Positions 7,753 to 17,701 of a stretch of DNA of 64,000 nucleotides are shown piece after piece. The stretch is taken from positions 340,177-404,176 of the forward strand of contig NZ_AGAV01000003.1 in assembly GCF_000224785.1 (NCBI RefSeq), written 5' to 3'. The stretch is from Lentibacillus jeotgali (GTDB taxonomy: Bacteria; Bacillota; Bacilli; Bacillales; Amphibacillaceae). A program made the position numbers and the translations under genes. Numbering within the stretch: position 1 is the first letter of the stretch; each line of letters opens with the position of its first letter. The notes beneath the pieces are model-generated. The model was not told where the DNA came from. It was given only the letters and a program-made list of their open reading frames with translations, and made no database searches.

Positions 7753-8607
7753 TTAATTTTTAAAAAACGAAATAACCAGGCCGCCTTCTCCTGCATACGT
7801 GGCAATCAATGGCCCCATGTCTGTTAGGTAGGCATCCTTGAAAGGGTATCTTTCCTGGATGTCTGCAAGTACTTTCCTGGCACGGTCTTCAGCGTTGCAA
7901 TGGGTCATGGTAATAATCTTGTCCTCGACGTTTTTGGTATATTCATCGATTTGTTCAACAAACCGTCTGATCGATTTTTTATCGCCGCGCACTTTTTCTG
8001 TAACTTCGATGGTGCCCTCATCACTTCCGCGCATCAGCGGTTTAATGTTCAATGTTTTGGCAATTGTCCCCTTTACGCGGTCAAGACGCCCGCCGAGAAT
8101 CAGGTTGTCCAGCGTTTTCAGAACAAACAGCGTATTCGTCTGCTCAATCCGCTCATATAAATGATTAACGAGTTGTTCAGACGTATAATTTTCGTCTATT
8201 TTTGTTTTGGCTTCATGGAGTAGCAGTGAAAGACCGCAAGAAGCGGTTTTGGAGTTGATAACTTCGATTTGTCTGTCCGGTTCTTCTTCAAGCAGCATAT
8301 TTTTAGCTAGTACCGCATTTTCATATGTGATACTCAAGCCTTTTGAGATACTTAGCATAATGATTGGCGTATCGGGACTGATTTGTTTGTATGCCTCATA
8401 AAAATCATTCGGGCTTGGTGCCGATGATTGTGGCAGTTCATCTGTTTCGGCCATTTTCTGATAGAATGCTTCCAGATTCATCGTCACGCCGGCTTTATAT
8501 TCCTCATCCCGGAAACGCAAATAAAGTGGTACAACCCTTATATCAAGCGTCTCATTCAAACGTTTTGGGATGTCCGATCCGCCGTCGGTCATTAATTGTA
8601 TACGCAT
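7753..8607 (-). CDS. DegV family fatty-acid-binding protein
   Basis: The start at 8607 gives 284 residues starting MRIQLMTDGGSDIPKRL, the DegV signature for the N-terminal lobe. SSAPSPNDF, SISKGLSITYENA and the C-terminal GRLDRVKGTIAK and GEGGLVISFF are family motifs. DegV/FakB proteins bind a fatty acid and present it to the FakA kinase. A TTG four codons upstream is the alternative start; the ATG has GGGTGA in front. It is monocistronic and convergent with the esterase gene. Confidence 0.9.
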   Translation of the reverse strand: MRIQLMTDGGSDIPKRLNETLDIRVVPLYLRFRDEEYKAGVTMNLEAFYQKMAETDELPQSSAPSPNDFYEAYKQISPDTPIIMLSISKGLSITYENAVLAKNMLLEEEPDRQIEVINSKTASCGLSLLLHEAKTKIDENYTSEQLVNHLYERIEQTNTLFVLKTLDNLILGGRLDRVKGTIAKTLNIKPLMRGSDEGTIEVTEKVRGDKKSIRRFVEQIDEYTKNVEDKIITMTHCNAEDRARKVLADIQERYPFKDAYLTDMGPLIATYAGEGGLVISFFKN

Positions 8608-8724
8608 CTCTTCACCCAATCCAATTGTGTCGTGTACTCATTATATCAGTTTTAATAGCAGTAAAAAGCAAATTGACAACATTAGATGAAATCGCCGAAA
8701 TTAAGAGTGAAAATGCTTTTTCAG

Positions 8725-9630
8725 TCAATTCCGCTGCGATATTGTGACTTTTCGCTTCTTTGTCGTGCTCATGATAAATAGGAACAACCCGAACAGGACG
8801 ATTGAGCCGCCGAGCCATTGTGACCATGTAATTGTCTCGCCCAGTATGAAAAAGGCCAGGATGGATGCGCCGACCGGTTCAAACACGATTCCCATTGAGA
8901 TGGTTGCCGTGCTCAGCCACTTTAATGCCCAATTAAATAATGTGTGCCCTAAGAAAGTCGGGAAAATCGCTAATGCTAAGAAAATGAACCAATGATCGGC
9001 GGAATATCCGAAAAAGGAATTGCCAGCAATCAGGTTATATAATATGAGTGTTAGTGAGCTGATGCCATATACAACGAACGTGTAGGTCATGAGCGACAGC
9101 CGTTTTCTGACCTGTTGCCCCATCAAAAAGTACGCTGTTATCAAAACCGCTCCCATTAGTGCAAGCATATCGCCGAACAAAGCGATGCCACTGATTTGGA
9201 AGTCCCCCCAGCTGATAATCACACTTCCGAGAAGTGCAATGATCATACTGATGATGGCGCCATATGAAAACCGTTCCTTGAAAAAGAAATATGTTCCCAA
9301 AAATGCAAATATCGGCTGTAGTGTTACGAGAACGACAGAACTTGCCACAGATGTATAATTCAGGGATTCGAACCAGACAATAAAATGAAATGCAAGAAAA
9401 ATACCGGCCAATGCTGAGAACAGCCAGTCCCTTTTTTGGATGAATTGAAATTCGTCCCGGTTTTTCAGCAAGATGTACGGTGCCATGATCAGTACTGCCA
9501 GCACCAGGCGATAATTTGCAATAATAGCCGAGGGTGCCTGATCCGCCAGTTTAACCAGCACTGCTGAGGTTGAAACAGAGATGACACCGATAACCACCGG
9601 AATATATGGATTAATCGGAGGGAACCGCAT
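8725..9630 (-). CDS. DMT/EamA-family transporter
   Basis: The 301-residue protein contains about ten hydrophobic helices forming two EamA repeats (about residues 6-140 and 150-290). Conserved pieces include YRLVLAVLIMAPYIL in the first repeat and GIVFEPVGASILAFFILGE in the second. The start at 9630 follows AAAGGAGG; the frame continues 38 codons upstream without support. EamA proteins export or import small metabolites, and no substrate can be assigned. Confidence 0.88.
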   Translation of the reverse strand: MRFPPINPYIPVVIGVISVSTSAVLVKLADQAPSAIIANYRLVLAVLIMAPYILLKNRDEFQFIQKRDWLFSALAGIFLAFHFIVWFESLNYTSVASSVVLVTLQPIFAFLGTYFFFKERFSYGAIISMIIALLGSVIISWGDFQISGIALFGDMLALMGAVLITAYFLMGQQVRKRLSLMTYTFVVYGISSLTLILYNLIAGNSFFGYSADHWFIFLALAIFPTFLGHTLFNWALKWLSTATISMGIVFEPVGASILAFFILGETITWSQWLGGSIVLFGLFLFIMSTTKKRKVTISQRN

Positions 9631-9879
9631 ATATAACCTCCTTTGTTGACGTCTTCGTTTATTGAACCTTTTCCGCATGTAACTAGCAGCAGATCCATGC
9701 GAGTGATTAAACTGCCAGTAAAGACCGAACCAGCGGGCCTGCAACCCCTCTTCTGGTTAAAGTGCCTCTATGTATTTTATCATGCACCAATAAAAAAATC
9801 ATTATAGGAAGTAGTGGATATTACCTTAGTGACTGTGTTAATATAAAATGACTGTTATTTTGGATGAGAGTTCACGGAT

Positions 9880-9915
9880 GAGGCCTTTTTCCATTACTGG
9901 GAAAAGCCTCTTTTT
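9880..9915 (+). terminator. Terminator/attenuator in the cshA leader
   Basis: GAGGCCTTTTTCC pairs (one bulge) with GGGAAAAGCCTC, followed by TTTTT. No plus-strand gene lies upstream since 7712, so this terminator can only act on a transcript that starts in the 9630-9880 gap and continues into cshA. It may be an attenuator or end a small RNA. The remainder of the 9631-9970 gap shows no ORF; an AT-rich possible -10 lies near 9840-9848. Confidence 0.6.
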
Positions 9916-9970
9916 ACAGCTATCATACGTTAACTGATATATTGAAATGAAAAAGGAGAAGATTTATAAA

Positions 9971-11458
9971 GTGACAACATTCAAGGAATTAAATATTTCA
10001 CAGGCCATTATGAAAGCATTACAAAAAATGGGCTTTGAAGAAGCAACACCAATTCAGGCGGAAACGATTCCGCTTGCCATAGAAGGTTATGACGCAATTG
10101 GACAAGCACAGACAGGGACTGGAAAGACTGCCGCATTCGGTATCCCGATGATTGAAAAAATCGATCCGCAGCAACGTAAGATTCAAGGATTGGTCGTTGC
10201 CCCGACAAGGGAATTGGCAATTCAGGTTGCTGAAGAATTGAACAGACTCGGCAAAATCAAAGGTGTACGCTCTATGTCAGTATACGGCGGCCAGCATATG
10301 GAACGCCAGATACGTGCTTTGAAAGATGGACCGCACATCGTCGTCGCGACACCCGGAAGACTGCTTGATCATATGCGCCGCAAAACAATCCGGACGGAAA
10401 ATATTCGGACAGCTGTTTTGGACGAAGCAGATGAAATGCTGAACATGGGCTTCATTGACGATATCCGCGATATCCTGAAAAACATCCCGGAAGAGCGGCA
10501 GACATTGCTGTTTTCTGCAACCATGCCAAAAGAGATCCGTGATATTGCAACGAACCTGATGAAAAGTCCCAAAGAAGTCAAAGTGAAAGCTAAAGAGATG
10601 ACGGTTGAAAACATCGATCAGTATTTTATTGAAGTTCCTGAGAAACAGAAATTCGATACCTTAACCAACCATCTGGACTTCTATGCACCTAAACTCGCCA
10701 TCGTCTTCAGCCGGACGAAAAAACGTGTGGATGAAATCACCGACGGGCTTCAGGCACGCGGGTTCCGCGCAGAAGGGATTCATGGGGATCTGACACAGGG
10801 AAAGCGGATGTCCGTTTTGAATAAATTTAAAAATAATCGGGTCGATGTACTTGTAGCCACGGATGTAGCGGCACGGGGACTGGATATTTCCGGTGTAACC
10901 CACGTTTATAACTTTGATATCCCGCAGGACCCGGAAAGCTATGTGCACCGGATTGGACGTACCGGCAGGGCAGGTCGTACAGGAGAGGCCGTGTCATTTA
11001 TTACACCGCGGGAAATCGCCCATTTGAATGTAATCGAAAAAGTAACGAAAAGTAAAATGAAGCGTATGGCGCCTCCGACTTATCAGGAAGCGAAGCGCGG
11101 TCAACAGCAGGCGGCAGCAGACAAACTGCGGAAAAAGATTGACCAGCAGGATCTGCAGGATTATCAGGAAACCGCCAGTGAGCTGCTTCAGGATCATGAC
11201 TCGATAACGGTTGTGGCTGCTGCCCTTAAAATGATGACGAAAGAGCGACGCAATGCTCCTGTCAATATTTCATCCGTTCAGCCGATCAGCGTGAAAAAAG
11301 CGCAGCGCGGCGGCAAGAACAATAAAGGTAGAACACAGAACAAGAAATTTTATGGAAAACGCGGACAAGGCGGACGCAAGCAAGGGGGCCGCAACCAAGG
11401 CGGGCGAAATCGAAAAGGGAACTACCAGAAGCACCGCAGCCGCAAACCGAATAATTAA
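9971..11458 (+). CDS. cshA: DEAD-box RNA helicase CshA
   Basis: The 495-residue helicase acts in mRNA turnover and ribosome biogenesis at low temperature. Helicase motifs appear in order: Q motif (TPIQ), I AQTGTGKT, Ia PTRELA, II DEAD, III SAT, and [11 protein letters not shown] basic Gly/Arg/Gln-rich tail ends the protein (repeats like [10 protein letters not shown]), suited to RNA binding. GTG at 9971 gives [10 protein letters not shown], matching the B. subtilis CshA start; AAGGAG lies 12-13 bases upstream, slightly long. A hairpin terminator in the leader suggests regulated read-through. Gene order to ydbST is the same as in B. subtilis. Confidence 0.95.
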   Translation: MTTFKELNISQAIMKALQKMGFEEATPIQAETIPLAIEGYDAIGQAQTGTGKTAAFGIPMIEKIDPQQRKIQGLVVAPTRELAIQVAEELNRLGKIKGVRSMSVYGGQHMERQIRALKDGPHIVVATPGRLLDHMRRKTIRTENIRTAVLDEADEMLNMGFIDDIRDILKNIPEERQTLLFSATMPKEIRDIATNLMKSPKEVKVKAKEMTVENIDQYFIEVPEKQKFDTLTNHLDFYAPKLAIVFSRTKKRVDEITDGLQARGFRAEGIHGDLTQGKRMSVLNKFKNNRVDVLVATDVAARGLDISGVTHVYNFDIPQDPESYVHRIGRTGRAGRTGEAVSFITPREIAHLNVIEKVTKSKMKRMAPPTYQEAKRGQQQAAADKLRKKIDQQDLQDYQETASELLQDHDSITVVAAALKMMTKERRNAPVNISSVQPISVKKAQRGGKNNKGRTQNKKFYGKRGQGGRKQGGRNQGGRNRKGNYQKHRSRKPNN

Positions 11459-11467
11459 AAGGACAGC

Positions 11468-11506
11468 AAAAGGCTCGGTCGGTATTCCGGGTCTTTTTAT
11501 TTTTTT
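11468..11506 (+). terminator. Rho-independent terminator after cshA
   Basis: AAGGCTCGG pairs with CCGGGTCTT (two G-U pairs), followed by a long T-rich run. Confidence 0.6.
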
Positions 11507-11638
11507 TGTTTGCAATTTCTACAAGGGAGATCCTTAAACCCGGACAGTTATTATCTATTAAAAATATCGAAACTTTGATAATATAAATTCGTATAGGATA
11601 ATGGAGCTAATTTACTGTATTAGGGGGAAGTGACGATT

Positions 11639-12118
11639 ATGCGACAGCCACCGGTTAACCGGATTGCACCCGATGCCATCAAAGCATGGAAAATTTCGGC
11701 TGCACTCGCTGAAGGGGTGATCTGGCTAGTAACGATTGCGCTCTTCGTATTGGCATTTATATTTGAATTTTCTTATTGGTATGGCGCCGGAGCAGCTCTA
11801 ATCAGTATGATAACGACTGTTTTATTTGTGTTTGTGCTGCCAAAGGTACGTTGGAGAAGATGGCGCTATGAAGTGTTCGAGCAGGAGATTTATATTCAGC
11901 ATGGGATATTAATTGTTTCGCGCACGCTTGTACCCATGATCCGTGTACAGCATGTTGATACAAAACAGGGACCGATTCTAAAAAAATACAATTTGGCAAG
12001 TGTGGAAATTTCCACTGCTGCCACTACCCACGAAATTCCTGCTCTGCTGGAAGAAGATGCATCGGAACTGAGGGACAGAATTTCGGCACTGGCAAGGGTG
12101 GATGAAGACGATGTTTGA
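11639..12118 (+). CDS. ydbS: YdbS-like bacterial PH-domain membrane protein
   Basis: The product has 159 residues, with two membrane helices (about 20-65) followed by a bacterial PH domain (bPH_2; about 70-150) containing YEVFEQEIYIQHGILI and VPMIRVQHVDTKQGP. ATG at 11639 follows AGGGGG. It overlaps ydbT. Its B. subtilis counterpart sits at the same place after cshA and has been linked to protection against secreted antimicrobial peptides; that role is not visible here. Confidence 0.88.
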   Translation: MRQPPVNRIAPDAIKAWKISAALAEGVIWLVTIALFVLAFIFEFSYWYGAGAALISMITTVLFVFVLPKVRWRRWRYEVFEQEIYIQHGILIVSRTLVPMIRVQHVDTKQGPILKKYNLASVEISTAATTHEIPALLEEDASELRDRISALARVDEDDV

Positions 12119-13550
12119 AGCGAAACGATTACATCCGGCAGCTATTATTTTTAATTTGATTAGAACAGTAAGGGAATTTTTATTTGCCATTATCCTTGGC
12201 TTTATTACATTCAGGGATGAGTCACTATTATATTTTGTCCTGATTTTAGCAGGTTTAGTGGTCATCTTTATTGGGGCCAGCGTACTTACCTGGTATCGCT
12301 ACACTTACCGGATAGAAGATGATGAACTGCGTATCGAATATGGGGTTTTTATCCGCAAGAAGCGCTACATATCCAAAAATCGCATCCAATCAATCGATCT
12401 GACATCAGGCATTATTCACCGGATTTTTAAACTGACAAAGGTGCAAATTGAAACAGCAGGATCCGGCATGAGCGCTGAAGCTTCACTAAGTGCGGTTAAG
12501 TTGGAAGAAGGGGAAGCTATAAGGGCTGAGTTGAAAACATCAGGTACACACCAACAAGCTGCTGATGATCCCCATGAGGAAACTGGTGAGTGGGCGGAAA
12601 AGACAAATCCATCTTCAACAATCAGCTTTAAACGGTTATTTATTGCGGGAACTACATCGGGTAGTATCGGTGTTATTTTGGCATTGGGAGCAGCCGGTTT
12701 TTCCGAACTTGAGCAATTTATTCCGGAGTCATTTTTCGATGAGACACTGGAATGGGTTATCGGGTTGGGGATCATTATTTTAATTGTAATGGCTTTTTTT
12801 GCCTTATTATTATTCTGGCTGCTGGGAATTGCCGGAACGATGATTAAATACGGCAAGTTTACCATCACAAAAAATGAAAATGAGCTGTTTATCACACGCG
12901 GTCTCCTGGAAAAAAAGCAATCGACGATACCGTTAAAACGAATCCAGGCTGTTGGTATTCAAGAAAGCATCATCAGACAGCCGCTCGGCTATGTCACAGT
13001 GTTTGCGGAAATAGCTGGTGGTTCCGCGAATAAAGGGGAAGACTTTTCATCAATTCTTTTCCCGATTATGAAGCGGGATGAAGTGGAGGCATTTCTGGAA
13101 ACCTTTTTGCCTGATTATGCCGGGCTGCATGAGCTGACACCATTACCGAAGCGGTCGCGGAAATTTTATATTATGCGGTCTTCTGTGTTGTTTGTGTTGA
13201 TTGTTGCAACAGTGGCTATTTTCTTTCCATCGTTTGTCTGGGCGCCGGTATTACTGCTGATTGCCGGTGTCTTCCTGGGCAGGCTCCGGCATAAGGATGG
13301 CGGTTTTAACGTACAGGGTCAAAGGTTGACAATCCGCCATCGGGTGTTCAGCAGGAATACGATCATGCTATATCATAAGCGGGTCCAGGCCTTTGAGAAA
13401 AAACAGCATAAAGTGCAGCGATTACAGAATCTGGCCAGCATGACGCTTTCTATAGTTGGGAGAATGGGAACAGGTACACACTTTACCATCAAGGACCTTG
13501 AGGAATCTCATGTTGATGAATTATCAGATTGGTATTCGCGGAGAAATTAA
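12111..13550 (+). CDS. ydbT: YdbT-like multi-PH-domain membrane protein
   Basis: The 479-residue protein has three bPH_2 modules alternating with membrane helix pairs: helices at about 15-55 then PH (about 60-140), helices at about 170-240 then PH (about 250-340), and helices at about 355-400 then a PH module to the C-terminus. Recurrent signatures are RIEYGVFIRKKRYISKNRIQ and LFITRGLLEKKQSTIPLKRI. ATG at 12111 has AAGGGTGG at the right distance and overlaps the ydbS stop by eight bases. It is probably a complex partner of YdbS. Confidence 0.88.
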   Translation: MFEAKRLHPAAIIFNLIRTVREFLFAIILGFITFRDESLLYFVLILAGLVVIFIGASVLTWYRYTYRIEDDELRIEYGVFIRKKRYISKNRIQSIDLTSGIIHRIFKLTKVQIETAGSGMSAEASLSAVKLEEGEAIRAELKTSGTHQQAADDPHEETGEWAEKTNPSSTISFKRLFIAGTTSGSIGVILALGAAGFSELEQFIPESFFDETLEWVIGLGIIILIVMAFFALLLFWLLGIAGTMIKYGKFTITKNENELFITRGLLEKKQSTIPLKRIQAVGIQESIIRQPLGYVTVFAEIAGGSANKGEDFSSILFPIMKRDEVEAFLETFLPDYAGLHELTPLPKRSRKFYIMRSSVLFVLIVATVAIFFPSFVWAPVLLLIAGVFLGRLRHKDGGFNVQGQRLTIRHRVFSRNTIMLYHKRVQAFEKKQHKVQRLQNLASMTLSIVGRMGTGTHFTIKDLEESHVDELSDWYSRRN

Positions 13551-13556
13551 TTGTTC

Positions 13557-13604
13557 AACTGACAATCAGCTGCTGGAAGCGTTCACTGATTGTCAGTTCA
13601 TTTT
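13557..13604. terminator. Bidirectional terminator between ydbT and the rhomboid gene
   Basis: AACTGACAATCAG (13557-13569) and CTGATTGTCAGTT (13586-13598) are perfect 13-bp arms between two convergent genes. Confidence 0.75.
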
Positions 13605-14363
13605 CTAAAATATTCTGCTGAAAAGTCCGAGTACGACGAGGATTCCGAGGAAAATCCAGAGGCCGTTTTTGAAAATCTTTTTGTTCCGCTTCTTTTTTTG
13701 CCAGCGGTTTGGGTCAAACTGAACAGATCCGTCGTCAACGTATTGCCGTCTCAGCCATGGTGAATACGGACGGACATTATTCAATATAAGCGGTGCGAGC
13801 GCAAAACCGCCGATAAAGCCGAACACATGGGCATATATATTGATGCCTGAGCGTACAAATGTCATGATCAGACCAATCACCAAAATAATTGTGATGATCT
13901 GGGAACTTGATGGATCAATCAAATGCTTGCGGAAAGCGACCATGAAGGCGTAAATGCCAAACAGACCGTAAATCGCTCCCGATGCACCAACATGCGAGTA
14001 AAGTGCAGGGCCGAGCAGAAACGTAGCCAGGTTGCCGATTAGACCTGCACCTAGGTAAGCGGTGATGAACTTTACTTTGCCAAGCATCTGCTCCAGAGCG
14101 GGGCCAAATAGAACAAGAGCAAATGAATTAAACAGAACATGCATGAGGCCGGCATGGAGGAAAATCGATGTAATCAACCGCCAATATTGTCCCTGGCTAA
14201 TAGCAAAGTTGATACCCATTCCCCAATCCCTGATCAAGTTGCCAAGCGGGGTGTGCAAAAATCCGGTCAGAAGCCAAAGGACGAGCTGAATAATGATCAG
14301 CCAGGCGACAACCGGATATAATTGCATAAATTCCTTAATACTGCGTTCGTTCCGTATGAACAT
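13605..14363 (-). CDS. Rhomboid family intramembrane serine protease
   Basis: The 252-residue protein has six or so hydrophobic helices. The catalytic serine lies in GASGAIYGLFG and the catalytic His in YAHVFGFIGGF; the loop-1 H-x3-H-x3-N pattern (HAGLMHVLFNSFALVLFG) is intact. ATG at 14363 follows GGGAGAGAGG; a longer frame from 14405 runs through that site and is rejected. The same protein (YdcA) lies between ydbT and acpS in B. subtilis. Its substrate is unknown. Confidence 0.92.
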   Translation of the reverse strand: MFIRNERSIKEFMQLYPVVAWLIIIQLVLWLLTGFLHTPLGNLIRDWGMGINFAISQGQYWRLITSIFLHAGLMHVLFNSFALVLFGPALEQMLGKVKFITAYLGAGLIGNLATFLLGPALYSHVGASGAIYGLFGIYAFMVAFRKHLIDPSSSQIITIILVIGLIMTFVRSGINIYAHVFGFIGGFALAPLILNNVRPYSPWLRRQYVDDGSVQFDPNRWQKKKRNKKIFKNGLWIFLGILVVLGLFSRIF

Positions 14364-14492
14364 AAATATTCCTCTCTCCCTTACCGGAAAATGCTCTCTT
14401 TTCATTTAACCATTTAAGCTTTGGTTTTATGAATGGGTGCTGCAGGGTAATATAATGATAGTATTGCATTCTATAGTATGACCATTTTAATC

Positions 14493-14520
14493 TTACTAGA
14501 ATACGCGATTTTAGTATAAT
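14493..14520 (+). promoter_or_regulatory. Probable SigA promoter of acpS
   Basis: TTACTA (14493-14498) and TATAAT (14515-14520) are 16 bp apart, 36 bp before the acpS start. Confidence 0.55.
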
Positions 14521-14556
14521 GATATACAATTTTCCGCAGAGAGGAAAGCGATTTTT

Positions 14557-14919
14557 ATGATAAAGGGTATAGGAATTGATTTGATTGAATTAGATCGGAT
14601 ACAGCACAGTATACAGCGAAATAGCCGATTTGCCGGCAGGATTTTAACACAATCAGAAAAAATAGATTTTGATGCGTTGAAAAATAACCGGAGACAGATT
14701 GAATACCTTGCCGGCAGATTTGCTGCCAAGGAGGCTTTCTCAAAAGCGGCAGGCCGCGGTATTGGTAAACTGAGTTTCAAGAATATCGAAGTGACAGCGA
14801 ATACATATGGTGCGCCGGTGATGAATGTTGCCGGCTACGAAAACTGGAACATTTTTATATCCATTACGCACAGCAGGGACTATGCAGTAGCGGAGGTTGT
14901 TATCGAGGAAAAGGACTGA
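14557..14919 (+). CDS. acpS: Holo-[acyl-carrier-protein] synthase
   Basis: AcpS moves 4'-phosphopantetheine from CoA to apo-ACP for fatty acid synthesis. The protein is 120 residues, the normal size. The N-terminal metal/CoA motif GIGIDLIELDRI and the second motif AGRFAAKEAFSKAAGRGIG are intact. An AGAGGAAAG site precedes the ATG. It is followed by nnr and the rest of the ydc block. Confidence 0.97.
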   Translation: MIKGIGIDLIELDRIQHSIQRNSRFAGRILTQSEKIDFDALKNNRRQIEYLAGRFAAKEAFSKAAGRGIGKLSFKNIEVTANTYGAPVMNVAGYENWNIFISITHSRDYAVAEVVIEEKD

Positions 14920-14993
14920 AAACACTCGCCGGGTGATTCTGCATAATTGAAAAGGTTGTCTCATATATTCTAGTGCGGGCAGGAGGGAATTGC

Positions 14994-16517
14994 GTGTATA
15001 TTGTCACCGCAGAAGAAATGTACGATATGGATCATGGGGCTATTCATGACATAGGTATTGATGGCAGAATGTTAATGGAAAATGCAGGAAGGGCCATGGC
15101 AGACAGGATTGAAACGCGCATCGGCAAAACGGACCGTATCCGAATTTTGGCCGGGAGCGGAAGCAATGGCGGTTATGGGTTCGTGATTGCCAGAACACTG
15201 TTGAATAAAGGTTATGAAGCAGTCGTTGTGCAGGTTGTGCCGAATGAGAAAGTTACCGGTGATGCGCTTTTGCACAAAAATTTATTCATCAGGTGCGGAG
15301 GGAATGTCCGTGTTACCCGTCAGCCTTCCGAAATCGAAGTGATTTTGAAAGAAGCAGATGTGATTATTGATGCCATACTGGGGATTGGCACAAAGGGAAT
15401 GCTCCGTGAGCCGCTCGATGAAATTGTCCCCATTATGAATGAGTTGGCTGCGTATATCATTTCGGCAGATATTCCATCTGGACTGCCGGCTGATGAAGGG
15501 ATGGAGGACTTTCAAGCGGTACAAGCCGATGAAACAGTCGTCGCCGAATACCCGAAGATGAGTGTATTTCTGGAATCCACGTCCGCTTATTACGGGGAGT
15601 GGTCGGCGGTTTCAATCGGGCTTCCAAAGCACATGCCAGCAAATCAGGTGCAACGGAGGATCTGGATGCCTGAAGATTTTCAGGCGACGATGCCGGAGCG
15701 TAAATGTAACGCCCATAAAGGCAACCACGGTCGCGGACTGGTCATCGGCGGCAGTGCGGAAATGCCCGGTTCGATTGCGATGACGTCTAATGCAGCACTA
15801 CGAACAGGCGCCGGTCTGATGACAGTTGCTACACCTAAAAATGTGATACCGGTAGTTGCATCACATTGTATGGAAGCAACATACCTGACGCTGGAGGACA
15901 CAGGGGGCTTTTTGAACGGTCAGACGGCCATCCCTTTTGACCATTTTGATGCAACCGTTCTCGGTATGGGAATGGGGCGTCATGAAGAAGCCGGTGAATT
16001 GACGGAGCAGGCAGTTGAAACACAGTGCCCGCTGATTGTGGATGCAGACGGTCTGCACCATTTGAAACCGCTGCTGGAAAGACTTAAAGATCGATCAGGT
16101 CCTGTTGTCCTGACACCGCACCCGGGGGAGATGGCGATGCTCTTGGATACTTCAGTCCCGGAACTGCTGAAGACACCGTTTGCCTATACAAAAATGTTTG
16201 CTGAAAAATATCAGGTTTACGTCGTACTCAAAGGGATGTCTACCATCATCACAACGCCTGAAGGCATGCAGACAGTCAGCACAGCTGGGAACCAGGGGCT
16301 GGCTAAAGGCGGAAGCGGTGATGTGCTTTCAGGAATCATGCTGGCAATGATCATGCAGCCCCAGACTGTTTCTGATGCGTTATGCAATGCCTGTTTCGTA
16401 CATGGAAAGGCTGCTGAACTGCTTACTGAAGAGTCACATTCAGCCTATGATCTGATGGCTTCCGATGTCATTAGAGGCATTACAGATGTCTATCGTACGT
16501 TTCTGACATTACCGTGA
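14994..16517 (+). CDS. nnr: Bifunctional NAD(P)H-hydrate epimerase / ADP-dependent dehydratase
   Basis: The 507-residue enzyme repairs damaged NADHX/NADPHX. The N-terminal YjeF_N epimerase domain (about 1-210) contains GSGSNGGYGFVIAR and ADIPSGL. The C-terminal ribokinase-like dehydratase domain (about 230-500) contains NAHKGNHGRGLVIGGS, ALRTGAGLMTV, LTPHPGEMA and the catalytic Asp motif AKGGSGDVLSG. The GTG start at 14994 follows AGGAGGG. Fused Nnr between acpS and ydcC is common in Bacillaceae. Confidence 0.95.
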   Translation: MYIVTAEEMYDMDHGAIHDIGIDGRMLMENAGRAMADRIETRIGKTDRIRILAGSGSNGGYGFVIARTLLNKGYEAVVVQVVPNEKVTGDALLHKNLFIRCGGNVRVTRQPSEIEVILKEADVIIDAILGIGTKGMLREPLDEIVPIMNELAAYIISADIPSGLPADEGMEDFQAVQADETVVAEYPKMSVFLESTSAYYGEWSAVSIGLPKHMPANQVQRRIWMPEDFQATMPERKCNAHKGNHGRGLVIGGSAEMPGSIAMTSNAALRTGAGLMTVATPKNVIPVVASHCMEATYLTLEDTGGFLNGQTAIPFDHFDATVLGMGMGRHEEAGELTEQAVETQCPLIVDADGLHHLKPLLERLKDRSGPVVLTPHPGEMAMLLDTSVPELLKTPFAYTKMFAEKYQVYVVLKGMSTIITTPEGMQTVSTAGNQGLAKGGSGDVLSGIMLAMIMQPQTVSDALCNACFVHGKAAELLTEESHSAYDLMASDVIRGITDVYRTFLTLP

Positions 16518-16585
16518 CAACAAGCCTTCCCTTCGTCGGATAAACAGCCCGCAAAATGTTTGAATGCGACAAGGGAGACATGTCC

Positions 16586-17602
16586 ATGAAAAAAAAGTTT
16601 GGAATTTGGGTTGTGATTGTCTTTGGCCTAATCTTTGCTTTATCTGCGTGTGGTGAACAATCCCAGGAGGATGTTGTGAACAAATTGGAGTCCAACCTGG
16701 AATCCATGAACGGGTATAAAGCAAAGGCCGAAATGACAATGAACACTGGACAGGAGGACCAGAAGTATAATATAGATATCTGGCATAAGAAAAAAGATAT
16801 GTATCGCGTGGAGCTTAACAATGATCAGGATGATAAGGGAAGCCAGATCATTTTGAAAAACGAAGACGGGGTTTTTGTTCTGTCACCGGCATTGAATAAA
16901 AGCTTCAAGTTTCAGAAAGAGTGGCCGGAAAATGGTAGCCAGCCGTACCTTTATCAATCACTTGTAAACGATATTCTGAAAGACAGTGAAGCGGAGTTCG
17001 AAGTAAGCGAGGATTATTATATTTTTGAAACCAAAACAAACTACCAAAGTAACAACAACCTGCCATTCCAGAAAGTTTACTTTGATAAAAATTCCTACAC
17101 GCCAGAAATGGTAGAAGTGCTTGATAAAGATCGAAATACTCTGGTACAGGTCAATTTCTCTGAATTTGATACAGACCCCACTTTTGAAGACGATGATTTC
17201 GCGAGGGAGAAATACATGACAGAGGAATCTGGTGAAGAAACAGCTTCCGCTGATGGCAATACGGATACATTCAGTGTTGTTTACCCGCGGAACATGGCAG
17301 GATCTGAACTCGTTGAGGAGTCACAGGTTGAAACGGAAAATGGTGAGCGGGTTATCATGACTTTCTCCGGTGAGAAGAATTTCACATTGGTTCAGGAAAA
17401 ACAGAATGTTATGCCAACCATGTCTGCTCCTAAGATGGTAGAGGGGCAAATCGTGAATTTGGGCCATGCCATAGGCGCCCTGTCCGATAACACCATTGAA
17501 TGGTTCAGTAACGGAAAGAATTTTGTCCTGGCGAGTGAAGAATTAACCAGGGAACAATTAATCGAAGTGGCAAAATCCGTCAAAGGTAAAGAAGTGAAGT
17601 AA
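16586..17602 (+). CDS. ydcC: YdcC-like lipoprotein, LolA-related sporulation protein
   Basis: The 338-residue lipoprotein has a signal peptide with lipobox LSAC near residue 22, after which it would be lipidated and anchored to the outer face of the membrane. The mature part looks like the outer-membrane lipoprotein carrier (LolA/LppX) beta fold found in Bacillus YdcC, which belongs to the sporulation regulon. ATG at 16586 follows AAGGGAG at eight bases. Two upstream Met codons are possible but less well placed. The exact role is unknown. Confidence 0.82.
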   Translation: MKKKFGIWVVIVFGLIFALSACGEQSQEDVVNKLESNLESMNGYKAKAEMTMNTGQEDQKYNIDIWHKKKDMYRVELNNDQDDKGSQIILKNEDGVFVLSPALNKSFKFQKEWPENGSQPYLYQSLVNDILKDSEAEFEVSEDYYIFETKTNYQSNNNLPFQKVYFDKNSYTPEMVEVLDKDRNTLVQVNFSEFDTDPTFEDDDFAREKYMTEESGEETASADGNTDTFSVVYPRNMAGSELVEESQVETENGERVIMTFSGEKNFTLVQEKQNVMPTMSAPKMVEGQIVNLGHAIGALSDNTIEWFSNGKNFVLASEELTREQLIEVAKSVKGKEVK

Positions 17603-17614
17603 TTGAAACGTAGC

Positions 17615-17660
17615 AAGCAGACTCTGGTAGAGAGGGGGTCTGCTTTTTATTTTTTCTTTT
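17615..17660 (+). terminator. Rho-independent terminator after ydcC
   Basis: AAGCAGAC (17615-17622) pairs with GTCTGCTT (17638-17645), followed by a T-rich run. It separates ydcC from alr. Confidence 0.8.
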
Positions 17661-17701
17661 TTTCGGTAAAATATAGAGTAAATGATAAAGAGGGGATTTC
17701 T

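Noticed and set aside
9631..9744. N-terminal extension or T-box leader of the DMT transporter
   Set aside because: The extension lacks a binding site, and no T-box sequence (GGTGGNACCGCG type) or terminator pair is present.
12416..12895. 159-codon minus-strand ORF
   Set aside because: It is antisense to ydbT, with no binding site, and is explained by the codon use of the real gene.
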